Assembly (NCBI GenBank): GCA_050176585.1
Contig: JBFXHX010000044.1
Coordinates: forward strand, 1 to 28,227
Origin: CAYYWP01 sp050176585
GTDB taxonomy: Bacteria; Desulfobacterota; Binatia; HRBIN30; CADEER01
Direction of reading: 5' to 3'
DNA length: 28,227 nt
Positions within the stretch are counted from its first letter, which is position 1, and each line of letters begins with the position of its first letter. Shown here one piece after another: positions 1 to 9,800 of the stretch. The notes under the pieces were generated by a model, which worked only from the letters and a program-made list of their open reading frames with translations, was not told where the DNA came from and searched no databases. A program made the position numbers and the translations under genes.

Positions 1-3000
1 CACCGGCGCGTTCGGGATCTCGCCGAACATCTCCGGTGCGTACAGCGCCTCGACGCGCGTCGGCGGCTGCGCGAAGCTCCCGTTCTGATTCAGGCGGACC
101 ACATACTCGACCGCCGTCCGTCCCTTGGGCAGAAACTCGAAATAGGCCCGGTAGGCGTCGAAACGGCGCTCGACGAAGTCCGGCGCGGACGTGTTCGCGG
201 AGCCGCCGCTGTCGATCTGGCTGTCGCTGGCGAGCCCGGTGCCGAGGTGCGAGGCCCCGGCCGGAATGGGATCGTCGAACACGACCCAGGTCATGTCGGT
301 TTGCGCCTCGACCTCGAGCCGCACGCGCAGCCGATCGCCGCGGCTCAGCCGTCCCGGGACGCGCGGCTCCAGCGGTGTGACGGTCTTGCTGATCCGGTAA
401 CCGCTCGACAGCGGCGCGGTGAGCGGAATGGCGGCGCGCGAGGTCACCGCGACCCAGGGCGCGCCGGTGCCGCGATGCTCGATCGACAATCGCTCCTCCG
501 CCGGCGGCCACGGCAAGCCAACGGGCGGCGGCGGCCCGGGGGTCCAGTCGAGCTGTCGCTCGTCGGGGCCGAGCGCGACCCGCGTCTGGCCGGTCACCGG
601 CGCCGCTTCGTACGTGTGTGCGAACCGGCGCATCGCCACGGCGCCGTAGGCGTTGGCCGGTGTGGTGCGCCAATGCCCGCGGCTCTGGCGGCCGAGGGCG
701 CCGCGCAGCACGCGGGCGAGGTCGTCGGGCCAGAGCTTGAACTCCAGGAGGTGCAACAGGAGGCGGACGGCGTTCAGGTCGGTGCTCACCATCAGCCACC
801 AGAGCTCGTCGCTGCGCTCCGTGGAAAATCCGAGCACGGTGCCCTGCAGGGCGAGTCGCGCGCGCAGGATCTGTTCGACGGCGCCGAGGCGGGCGTCGCG
901 GTCCGGCAGCGACGGCGTGCGCTGCAGGATGCCCCACCAGTCGAGCACGGCCGAGGTCGGCCACAGGTTGGGCTCGATCGCGATGGTGTCGAGCGATGCC
1001 GGATCGATCTGATCGGCGCGGGCGAGTGCCTCGAGCGCGGCGAGCTTGCGCAGCGCGAGGTCGGGTGCGCGGATGGGGCCGCTGTCGCGCGCCACGCGCC
1101 CGGCGACGAACCCGCGAAGCCCGTCCAGCAGCCGCTCGCGGGTCACGGCGGGTATCTCCCATCCGGCCGCGCTGGTGACCGAGACCACGTACGCGGTCAG
1201 CACGTCGCTCCCCTCGTCGGGACTGGGAAAGTACTTCAGCAGGCCGTCGGCATCGAGGTACGAGGGCAGGGCGGCGGCGATCGCGTTCCACCGGTCCGCA
1301 TCGTTCAAGCCGACGGCGATCGACACCTGCTGCTCGAGGCACGTGTACGGATAGCGCCGCAGGTAGTCCTCGATTCCGCTCGTGGTGCCGCCGAGCGACG
1401 CGCTGACCGCGATGCCGATGCCGCCGCGCTCCGGCAAGGCGTCGGCCGGGCGCTCGACCGGCATCGCGAGCGGCTTGTCCGCGCGCAGCAGGGTGGCTTG
1501 CAGAGTGCGCGCGGGAACCGCCTCGCGCAGCTGTTGCGCGATCGCGAGCCGGTCGCTCACGCCATCCGCGCCCGTCGCCTCGATCGTGTAGCGCAGCGCA
1601 TCACCCTCGGCGGGCGCCGTAATCGGCCATTCGATGACGCGCGCTTCGCCGGGTTGCAGCGCGATGGTTTGCGCCGCCAGCTCGGTCCCGGCCGGTGCGC
1701 CGTCGATGCCCGAATCGACTCGCCCGCGCGCGCTGACCTCGAGCGCGCGATCTGTGGTGTTGCGCAAGGTGAACTGCGCCGGGAAGCGGTCGCCCTGGCG
1801 AACCAACGGGGGGAGCCCCGAGATGAGCATCAGGTCCTGTGTCGACCGGATCTCCGTCGCGCCGGTGCCGAACTCGCCGATGCCGCCGGTGGCGACGGCG
1901 ACGATGCGGAACGCGGTGAGCGAATCGTTGAGCGGCACCTTGAGGGTGACGCGGCCGTCGGCGTCGAGCGGCACGCGCCCCGCCCACAGCAGCAGCGTCT
2001 CGAAGAGCTCGCGGGTCGCCTGCCGGCCGCCGCCGCCGCCCTGCGGCAGCGCCTTGCGCCCGTAGTGGCGCTTGCCGATCACTTCCATCTCCGCCGCCGC
2101 CGTGCGCACGTCGTAGCCGCGCCGCCCCATCATCGCGTCGAGCAGGTTCCAGCTCGGGTTCGGTTGCAGCTCGAGGAGGCCTTCGTCCACGGCGGCGACG
2201 GCGACCTCGCTGCCCGCCGGCGGCGGCGCGCCGTCGGCGCGGCGCACCGCGATCTTCACCTCCGCGGTCTCGCGCACGCGGTAGGCGGGGCGGTCGGCTT
2301 CAAGGGTGACGTTCAAGCGGTGGTCGCGCCAGCCGACCCGCACCTCGGCAATGCCGAGCTTGAAGGCCGGCTTGCCGAGGTCGACCATCGCGGTCGGCTG
2401 CGTGCCGCCGACCCGCCCGCGCACCGCCAGCACGGAGACGAACGTGTTGGGCGAGTACGAGCCGTCGATCGGCACCTCCACCACCGGCATGCCGCCTTCC
2501 AGCCGCACCACGTTTGCCGCGCCGATGCCTTCGCGCTCGACCGTGACCAGCGCCGTCGCGCGCTCGAATGGCATGCGCACCTGAAAACGCGCGGTCTCGC
2601 CGGGCTCGTACTCGCGCTTCTCCGGCAGGACGTCCATCCGATCGCTCGCTTCGACCGGGAATCCCCACGGCTCCGCGTCGGCGACGTACGCCGACGTGTG
2701 CGCCGCGGCCTCGCGGCCGGCGGCGTCGCGCACGCGCGCCACCAGGATCACCTCACCGGTGGCGGGGGCTGCGGCGCGACAGCGCAGCACGCCTTGCGCA
2801 TCGGTCTTGCCATTGCAGAAGCGCCCGAGCGCGCGCGTCTCCTGGACGTGCTCGTAGGCGTAGAAGCCGCCGACCAGCCGTTTCCGGTGCGAATAGTACT
2901 GGCGCCGAAAGGCGTCGACCTCGACGGGTGCGCCGGCCACCGGCCGCCCGCGAACGTCGATCACGGCGACGTCGGCCGCCAGCCCGTCCTTTCGCCCGAC

Positions 3001-5667
3001 CCAGTACTCCGCCTCGATGCCGGGCAGCAGCGCCGCGGGCCACATCGGCACCGAGGCGGCGGCGGTCTGTACCGCTCCGCTCGGATCCCGGTACTCGAGC
3101 TCGGCGACCAGATCGCGCGGTGTCTCGACCCCCGGCAGCTCCGTGATCTCCGCGCGCGCGGTGCCGGCGCTATCGAGCGCGAGCTCGCGCTTCTGATGCA
3201 CGGCGGGCGCGCGCCCGTCACCTTCATCGGGTTCCGACTGGCTCTCGCGCACGACGCCCGCCGTGACGGGGCCGCTGCCGAACGAAAAGCGCTCGAAGTC
3301 GATCGGCGCGCGCACGGCGCGATCGCGGATCTGCGCGCGCAGCACGACCGGCAGGTCGGCCGCGGCGCCGCCGGCGAGATAGCGGACCGCGACGTCGACC
3401 GGCACCGAAGCGGCGCCGGTCAGCGGCTCGGCAGGCATCTGCACGGTCGCCTTCATCAAGGGCACGCGAAACTGCTCGAGGCGGAAGCTGCCCGACTGAT
3501 ACTGGCCGAGGGCGACCTGATACTGGCCCAGCTTGGCGGTGGCCGGGATGGGCCACTCCTGCAGTGCGAAGCCGTTGTCATCCCACGTGAGCGGCAGCTC
3601 GTATTTGTCGCCGCTGCCGAGATGGGTGATGACCGCCCTGGGCGGCCGCCGCTGGGGCACGGTGAAGCCGCTCATCGTCTGGTCGCGGAGCACGTGTTTC
3701 ATGTGCACGGTGTCGCCGGCGCGAAAGAGCGGCCGGTCGAAGATCGTATGCACGACCAGCGGCGCTTCCCAGCTCTCGTAGGGCAGGTTGAAACGCCACG
3801 GCTCGATGCCGCGGCTCCATGACGAGTGCACGAAGCTGAGATCGTCCGCGGTCTGCGCGGTGATCAATAGGCCGCTGTCGATGCTCGTGAGCGCGGGCGC
3901 GGACCAGTGGTCGCGGAAGTCGAGCGCGTCGTGATCCTTCAGGCTGTTGGAATCGAAACAGCTCGGCGCGTCGTCGGGTTTGGGCAGCCCGCTCACGCGC
4001 GCGATGCCCTGCGCGCCGGTGGTCGCGGTGGCGAGCACCGTACCGGTGCAGTTCTGCACGGCGACGTGCGCGCCGGCGACCGGCTGGGCGGAGTCGAGAC
4101 TGGTCACCCACACCAGCGAGCTCTCGCGAGCCCATTTGAAGTGCACCGCCAGATTGGTGACCAGCGCGCCCGCGGGCACGTACATCGGCTCGTCCTTGCC
4201 GAGCAGCGCGGCGCCGAGTCGCGGGCTCGCGAGCTCGACCAGGTAGAGGCCTTTTGCCTCGAACGGAATACCGATCACCTGCATGAGCTGCGGGCCGTCC
4301 GGTTGCGGCAGGGTGAACGCGCGCCGCGGCGCCTCAGCCGGCAGGTCGGCGAACATCGATCGCGTGCGCCGTGCAACGGCGAGGCGGCGCAGCCAGGGCA
4401 GGACGTCCTCGGCCCTTTCGATGCGTACGGCATGGCCGCTCAAGCGCGCGTAGAGCTCCTGCAGCCGCGCGCGCCAGGCGCTCGGCCGCGCCCGCGTGGC
4501 GCGCACTTCCTCGCCGCGCACCTCGGGCTCCAGATTGCGGACGGTCACCGGCAGGGCGGGGTCGGCATTCGCTTCGAGCAAGCCGAAGCGCGCGGCGAAC
4601 TTGGCGAGCGGCGGGAACGGCGAGGTCTCGCCGGTGAGCGGGCGCGGGTCGGCGAGCGCGCGGCCGGCGTCGTCGCGCAGATCTGGCGGGAGCGCGATGC
4701 GGAACGCGGTCGATTCCGGAAACGGCGGCGGGAACTGGACCGCGCTCACGAGCTCGACGGGCGTATCGGGCGCGTCGGGAATGCGGCTCGAGCCGTCGGC
4801 GGCGAGGCGGATTTGGCTCGCCTGCGCCCAGGGCACGGGGGCGCTGAAGCGCACCGAAATCGGCGTCAGCGGCGTGCAGCCCGCCTTCGCGTTCTCGCGC
4901 TCACACGACAGCTCGGCCGTGAAGCGCGGCCGGGTCTTGAACTCGAGCACCTGGTCCGCGTCGGTGGCGATGCCGCTCGGGCTGCTGATGCCGGCGCCCC
5001 AGACCAGGCGAACCGTGGCGCCGTTCGGGAAGGCCTGGCGCGCCGTGATGGCCAGAAACGGCGGCGTCGGCTTGAGCCAGTACGGGAGGCTCGCGACCGT
5101 GGCGTCGCGCGCCGCGTCGTCGAGAATATCCACGCCAACGCGCTCGGCGAGGCCTTCGACCTCGAAGCCGGCATCGGCGAGCACGGAGGCCGGCGTCGCC
5201 TGGCCGTCGAGCGCGAGGATGAACACCTGGCTCTCGTCGATGTTGCCGGCGCCATCGCTCGGCACCGCGCCGCGGATGGCGGGTCCGCCGGTGGTGAACT
5301 CGAAGCGCGCCGGACCGGCGAGCCGTTCTCCCGCGCGGGTGCGCAGCCCGTCGCGGAGCGCGAAGGTGCAGCGGAGGCCGGCGGGCAGGTCGCGGCCGAA
5401 GTCGTAGGCCCAGGTGCGCGAGTCGACCCAGCGCGCCGTCCCGGTCTCGGGGCAATCGATGGTGAACGGCTCGGCGACGTCCCGCAGATCGCCGAACGGC
5501 ACCATCGGCGCCGAGAACACGGCGGTGACCTGCCGCACCGGCTTCACCGTCCCCTGCGGCGAGAACCGCTCGACCGTCGCCCCGGCCGCGGCGAGCGCCG
5601 TGCGCGCGCCGAACGCGGTCAACACCAGCGACCAACCCAGCAGCCACCACCGCGACCCGCGCCTCAT
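1..5667 (-). CDS. Alpha-2-macroglobulin family protein, thioester-containing (3' end cut by window)
   Basis: Reading the minus strand from the ATG at 5667 gives 1889 uninterrupted codons to the window edge. It begins with a Sec signal peptide (basic MRRGSRWW, hydrophobic core, cleavage near ALA-AAG about residue 27). There is no lipobox cysteine, unlike the lipoprotein YfhM of E. coli. A bait-region-type VAAVDEGLLEL motif lies near residues 1157-1167, the A2M domain near 1225-1320, and the thioester motif CLEQ at 1443-1446 (nt 1330-1341). The last visible residues resemble the usual family C-terminus, so only a short tail should be missing. Family knowledge: bacterial A2Ms trap proteases in the periplasm and often pair with pbpC (penicillin-binding protein 1C). 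That partner would lie beyond position 1 and cannot be seen. A purine-rich GGGGGGAA about 8 nt upstream of the ATG may serve as the ribosome site. Identity is secure; soluble versus anchored state is inferred. Confidence 0.95.
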   Translation of the reverse strand, partial: MRRGSRWWLLGWSLVLTAFGARTALAAAGATVERFSPQGTVKPVRQVTAVFSAPMVPFGDLRDVAEPFTIDCPETGTARWVDSRTWAYDFGRDLPAGLRCTFALRDGLRTRAGERLAGPARFEFTTGGPAIRGAVPSDGAGNIDESQVFILALDGQATPASVLADAGFEVEGLAERVGVDILDDAARDATVASLPYWLKPTPPFLAITARQAFPNGATVRLVWGAGISSPSGIATDADQVLEFKTRPRFTAELSCERENAKAGCTPLTPISVRFSAPVPWAQASQIRLAADGSSRIPDAPDTPVELVSAVQFPPPFPESTAFRIALPPDLRDDAGRALADPRPLTGETSPFPPLAKFAARFGLLEANADPALPVTVRNLEPEVRGEEVRATRARPSAWRARLQELYARLSGHAVRIERAEDVLPWLRRLAVARRTRSMFADLPAEAPRRAFTLPQPDGPQLMQVIGIPFEAKGLYLVELASPRLGAALLGKDEPMYVPAGALVTNLAVHFKWARESSLVWVTSLDSAQPVAGAHVAVQNCTGTVLATATTGAQGIARVSGLPKPDDAPSCFDSNSLKDHDALDFRDHWSAPALTSIDSGLLITAQTADDLSFVHSSWSRGIEPWRFNLPYESWEAPLVVHTIFDRPLFRAGDTVHMKHVLRDQTMSGFTVPQRRPPRAVITHLGSGDKYELPLTWDDNGFALQEWPIPATAKLGQYQVALGQYQSGSFRLEQFRVPLMKATVQMPAEPLTGAASVPVDVAVRYLAGGAAADLPVVLRAQIRDRAVRAPIDFERFSFGSGPVTAGVVRESQSEPDEGDGRAPAVHQKRELALDSAGTARAEITELPGVETPRDLVAELEYRDPSGAVQTAAASVPMWPAALLPGIEAEYWVGRKDGLAADVAVIDVRGRPVAGAPVEVDAFRRQYYSHRKRLVGGFYAYEHVQETRALGRFCNGKTDAQGVLRCRAAAPATGEVILVARVRDAAGREAAAHTSAYVADAEPWGFPVEASDRMDVLPEKREYEPGETARFQVRMPFERATALVTVEREGIGAANVVRLEGGMPVVEVPIDGSYSPNTFVSVLAVRGRVGGTQPTAMVDLGKPAFKLGIAEVRVGWRDHRLNVTLEADRPAYRVRETAEVKIAVRRADGAPPPAGSEVAVAAVDEGLLELQPNPSWNLLDAMMGRRGYDVRTAAAEMEVIGKRHYGRKALPQGGGGGRQATRELFETLLLWAGRVPLDADGRVTLKVPLNDSLTAFRIVAVATGGIGEFGTGATEIRSTQDLMLISGLPPLVRQGDRFPAQFTLRNTTDRALEVSARGRVDSGIDGAPAGTELAAQTIALQPGEARVIEWPITAPAEGDALRYTIEATGADGVSDRLAIAQQLREAVPARTLQATLLRADKPLAMPVERPADALPERGGIGIAVSASLGGTTSGIEDYLRRYPYTCLEQQVSIAVGLNDADRWNAIAAALPSYLDADGLLKYFPSPDEGSDVLTAYVVSVTSAAGWEIPAVTRERLLDGLRGFVAGRVARDSGPIRAPDLALRKLAALEALARADQIDPASLDTIAIEPNLWPTSAVLDWWGILQRTPSLPDRDARLGAVEQILRARLALQGTVLGFSTERSDELWWLMVSTDLNAVRLLLHLLEFKLWPDDLARVLRGALGRQSRGHWRTTPANAYGAVAMRRFAHTYEAAPVTGQTRVALGPDERQLDWTPGPPPPVGLPWPPAEERLSIEHRGTGAPWVAVTSRAAIPLTAPLSSGYRISKTVTPLEPRVPGRLSRGDRLRVRLEVEAQTDMTWVVFDDPIPAGASHLGTGLASDSQIDSGGSANTSAPDFVERRFDAYRAYFEFLPKGRTAVEYVVRLNQNGSFAQPPTRVEALYAPEMFGEIPNAPV

Positions 5668-5887
5668 TCTACCGTTCCCCCCAAAGCCCCAACCCTCCTC
5701 CTTGCGCGGCGAAACAGCAAGGCGGAAACGGCGCTCAACGCGAAGGCGCGAAGGTCAGAGAGTTCGCGTCGCCGCGGTTGACCTTCCTGGAAAGGGTGCC
5801 GGCGACGTATGGACCGGCCGTCGCGCCTTCACGTTCATCTCCGCGCGGGGCTGGCCAGGTGCGCGGCGAACTCGATACAGTGAGCGC
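5668..5887. promoter_or_regulatory. Divergent intergenic region between the A2M gene and the methionine-pathway pair
   Basis: This 220-nt spacer separates two divergently transcribed genes, so promoters for both directions must lie here or just outside it. I see one copy of the short AACGCGAAG-type repeat (5737-5753) and a TTGACC hexamer at about 5779 that could be a plus-strand -35, with no convincing -10. No S-box or cobalamin riboswitch structure was recognised, although the downstream gene belongs to methionine metabolism. Confidence 0.35.
5737..5753 (+). repeat. Dispersed short repeat (AACGCGAAGGCGCGAAG type), copy 1
   Basis: The sequence AACGCGAAGGCGCGAAG occurs here. Close variants lie at 14888-14912 and, in reverse orientation, at 15294-15319 and 18585-18612. 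All copies are at gene boundaries, which suggests an intergenic repeat family rather than chance. Function is unknown. Confidence 0.55.
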
Positions 5888-6823
5888 ATGTTGTTGCGGC
5901 CGCCATTTCTCGAAGCCGTGCGCACACGCGTGCTGGTCGGCGACGGCGCCATGGGCACCCAGCTCTTCGAGGCCGGGCTGCCCGTCGGCGCATGCGGCGA
6001 CGAGTGGAACCTCAGCCACGCCGACACGGTCGGCGCGATCCACTCGGCGTACGCGTCGGCGGGCAGCGACGTGTTGCTCACCAACACCTTCCAGGCCTCC
6101 CCGCTCGCGCTGGCGCGGCACGGGCTGGCCGCACAGGCGTATGCGATCAACCTGAGCGCCGCGCGCATCGCGCGCGATTGCGCGGGGCCGAGCCGCTACG
6201 TGCTCGGCGACATCGGGCCGTTCGGCGGCTTCCTGCAGCCCCTCGGCAGCACGTCGCGCGCGGAGCTCGAGGATGCGGTGTCGATCCAGGCGGCCGGGCT
6301 GGTGGACGGCGGCGTCGACGGCATCATCATCGAGACCATGACCGCGCTCGACGAGCTCGGCGCCGTGGCGCAGGCAGTGCGGCGCGTGCGGCCGGACGTG
6401 CCGCTGGTCGGCTCGCTGACCTTCGACCGGCTGGTCGACGGCGGCTTTCGCACCATGACCGGTGTCGACGTGCCGCGCGCCGTCGGGTTCATGGAGCAGC
6501 TCGGCTTCGACATCCTCGGCTGCAACTGCGGCACCGGCATCCACGTCGGCGATTACGTCCAGCTCGTGGAGCAGTACCGCGAGGTGACGAAGCGGCCGAT
6601 CATGGTGCAACCGAACGCCGGCCAGCCGCGCCTCGAGCGCGGCCACATCGTCTACGACGAGACCGCGGAGATGATGGCCGCGGCCGTCCCCGCGCTCATC
6701 CGCGCCGGCGCGTCGATCGTCGGCAGCTGCTGCGGTACCGGCCCCGAGCACATCCGCTTGTTTCGCCGCCAAGCGGACGCGGTCGCCGCGCCGGGCGGCG
6801 CCGCGGCGAGCGGTCGCGCATGA
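5888..6823 (+). CDS. Homocysteine S-methyltransferase domain protein
   Basis: A 311-residue single-domain protein of the homocysteine S-methyltransferase family (Pfam PF02574; the N-terminal domain of MetH, and MmuM/YitJ-type enzymes). It transfers a methyl group to the thiol of homocysteine to make methionine. Seen directly: the GDGAMGTQL start of the barrel, and the three zinc-ligand cysteines, C214 in GCNCGTG and C281-C282 in GSCCGTG. There is no cobalamin-binding or folate-binding domain, so it is not a full MetH. The start is set by the family's usual N-terminus (FLEAVRTRVLVGDGAMG); the ribosome site is weak. Its stop overlaps the next gene's start (ATGA at 6820), indicating translational coupling with the folate reductase. 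In Bacillus YitJ the same two activities are one polypeptide. The methyl donor (methyl-folate, S-methylmethionine or a corrinoid protein) cannot be told from sequence. Confidence 0.9.
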   Translation: MLLRPPFLEAVRTRVLVGDGAMGTQLFEAGLPVGACGDEWNLSHADTVGAIHSAYASAGSDVLLTNTFQASPLALARHGLAAQAYAINLSAARIARDCAGPSRYVLGDIGPFGGFLQPLGSTSRAELEDAVSIQAAGLVDGGVDGIIIETMTALDELGAVAQAVRRVRPDVPLVGSLTFDRLVDGGFRTMTGVDVPRAVGFMEQLGFDILGCNCGTGIHVGDYVQLVEQYREVTKRPIMVQPNAGQPRLERGHIVYDETAEMMAAAVPALIRAGASIVGSCCGTGPEHIRLFRRQADAVAAPGGAAASGRA

Positions 6824-9800
6824 ACCTCCGCACCGACGCGAGCCGCGAGCGCGGTCCGCTGCCCGCCTGGGCGCGCGGGCCCCGCTGGCCCGGCGGTGTG
6901 CGCGGCGCCGCGGCGCCGCTGACCAACCCGCTGCACGACCTCATCGCGGCGGGGAAGATGCCGGTCATCCTCGAGCTCCACCTCACCGAAGCCGATCGCA
7001 TCGGCTACCAGAAGCTGCGCCAGCGCTATCTGGCGCAGGGCTATGCGCTGCCGCAGCTCCTCGCGCTCGGACAGTACCTCCGGCAGATGGACGTGACGCG
7101 CGCCGAGCTCGCGCCCGAGGAGGGCAGCCTGGTGCACAAGCTCCAGGTCTACGCCGATCTGGTCAGCGCCGGCGGCGTGGACCTGCTGGCGCTCGACGAC
7201 GGCTCGCGCGGCCACGATGCGCTGGACAACGCCATCGCGGCCGAGCTCCTCGTCGGCCTCGGCGCCGCGCCCGAGCGCCTGCTGGCGAACGTCGTAGCGC
7301 GCAACCGCCAGGCCGCCCAGATCCGCCAGCGCTTGATGCACTTCGCCGAGCTCGGCGTGCGCAACGCCCTGCTGCTGACCGGCGACTTGCCGCTCGGCGG
7401 CAAGCCCGCGAAGTTCCCGCTCGACTCGGTCGGCATGTGCGCGCTCGCGCGCGAGATGCTGATCGAGGGTGCGTTGCCGGACGATTTCTGGATCGCCGCC
7501 GCCGGGCACCCCAACCCGGATGCCGATCCGGAGGGCCTCCGCACGCTGCAGAAAGCGCTCGCCGGCGCGCGCGTCATCATCACGCAGGCGATCTATTCGG
7601 TGGACGAGTTCGCGCGCTGGATGCAGTCGCTGCGCCAGGTCGGCGCGCTCGATCGGGTGCACGTGCTCGCCGAGGTGATTCCGATCACGTCCGGCGCGCA
7701 GCTGCGCGCGATCGCCGACGTGCCCGGCATGCGCGTGCCGCCCGACTTGATCGCGCAAATGGACGCGGCGAAGGCGCGGCTCGAGCAGGCGGCTACCGCG
7801 GCGGGGCATTCCCCCGCGTGGAACGTCCAGCGGCTGCGCGCCGAGGGCGCGCGGGTCACGCGCGACATGCTCCACCAGATTCGCCGCGTTCCCGGCGTCA
7901 GCGGGTTCTACCTCGGATGCGTGAAGGGCTTCTCTGCGCACCTCGAGCTGCTGCGCGAAGCGCCCCTGCTGATCGAGCACGAGCACGCGCTCCACAAGAT
8001 GACCAAGCTCTCCGGGGCCGAGCGCCAGCGCGCACTGGCGGACGGCGCGGCGCTCGAGTCGTACATCGACGGGCTGCGCCGCGAGGGCGAACGGCGGGCG
8101 CGCCGCCGGCGCTGGTTCGGCGCACTGGCGGAGAGCGGCGCGGCGCAGCGCGTGCTCCAGGCCCTGGAGTCGCCGAAGGTGCCGGTGTTCGGGTGCGAGA
8201 AGTGCGATCGCTGCGATCTCAGCCCCGATGCGCTCGTGTGTCCGCGCGGCTGCGCGAAGCAGATGACGCACGGCTCGTGCGGCGCGCCGCGCCTGGTCGA
8301 CGGGCGGATGCTCTGCGAGGACACCTCGCGCGAGTGCACGTGGGCGGCGATCCGCGCGCGCCGCGAGCTGTACGGCGTGCCGGTCGCCGATCGGCTCGGC
8401 GTGCGCGAGGCGCCGTCGCCGGGCTTTTTCGAGGGCCAAACCTACAGCGCGTTCCTGCCGGTGCTCGCCGGGCTGAAGCGCGGCCCGGACTGGAGCCTCG
8501 CATGGCGCGCACCGGTGGCGCATTGCGGGTCGTTGTTCCGCCGCGATTTCAAGCTGCCGGCGGAGGGCAGCCCGCGCGATCTGTTGACGCTCGCCGCCAG
8601 CCAGGCGGAGCCGATGCTGTCCGTACTCGAGGCGCGGCCCGGCGCCGACCGCGAAGAGCTGTGGATCAAGATGCTGGCGCTCATCGGGACGCCCGCGGCG
8701 TGGTGGCTGATCGAGTCGCGCCTGGCCGAGCTCGGGTTGCCGGCCGAAGGTACGATGGCCGACCTGTCGCTGCGCGAGCAGTTCCAGCTCGCCGAAGCGC
8801 TGCCGGCGATCCGCGGGCGCGCGGCCGCGGGCGGCGGCGCGCTGGCGCGCGCGTTGCCCGCGCTCTCGGACGAGCTGCTGGCGGTCGTGCCGGAGGGCCG
8901 CCGGCTGCGCCGCGGCATGCGCCGCGAGCTCGCCAACGCGCTGATCTCCCACATCGGCGCGCTCGGCATCGCCGTGACCTATGCGGAGTCGATGCTGGAG
9001 GCCAAGAACGTCGACGATTTCCTCGGCGCGTTGACGGTCCTGAAAGACGAGCTGCAAGTGGCGCGGGCGCGCCTGCCGTTCGCGCGCGGCGGGCTGTCGG
9101 TGCACTTCCACCGCGTGCACTACAAGCACCACTACCACGCGCCGGTGGCGATCGCGCGCTTCCACGCTGCCGATGGCGCGGCATTGCCGCGCGCGGCGCT
9201 GCGCATCGACCTCCGCCAGTACCGGAGCCCGGCCCACCTGCGCGGCAACTTGCGCGGCGCGCTGGAGGCGCTGGCGCGCGACGAAGGCGAGAGCGCGGGC
9301 GCGCTTGCGCTCGAGGATTTCGGACCCGGGCTGCAGAGCGTGATCTGGGCCTTCAACGCGGAGTTCTGGGAACGCCTGCGCGACTTCGAGCAGGCGACCG
9401 GCCGCGACTACGACGCCTCGATCGGCGGCTCCAGCGACCACAACCTCGCATACGCGCGCTCCTCGGCGCGGGCGCTGTTCGACAAGGTGCACGACCACCG
9501 CCTCACCGACGGGCGTTTATACATCCTCGAGATCGGCGTCGCGTCCACGCACCGCGCGCGCACCTTCCTCGGCGAGCTCCGCCGCATCTGCGAGCTCACG
9601 GGGACGGACTACCACCGCCGCGTCACCTATGTGCTCGCGGATTTCTCCGAGCAGCTCCTGGCCAGCGCCGCCGCGGAGATGGCGCAGGAGGATGTGGCGG
9701 TGGAGACGGTGCAGATCGACGCCGCCGATCCCGAGCGGGCCCTCGCACCCTACCGCGGCCGCGTGCTGCACGCGCACCTCTGCAATGTGTACGACAACCT

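Noticed and set aside
247..3822. Long plus-strand open frame of 1191 codons opposite the A2M gene
   Set aside because: It is arginine- and histidine-rich with no family motif, while the minus strand carries a signal peptide, A2M motifs and the thioester; it is an antisense shadow of GC-rich codons.
6652..9498. Minus-strand open frame of 948 codons and a plus-strand overlapping frame at 7437-10577
   Set aside because: Both overlap the folate reductase fusion, whose frame shows conserved motifs; the others are low-complexity Arg/Ala/Pro translations.
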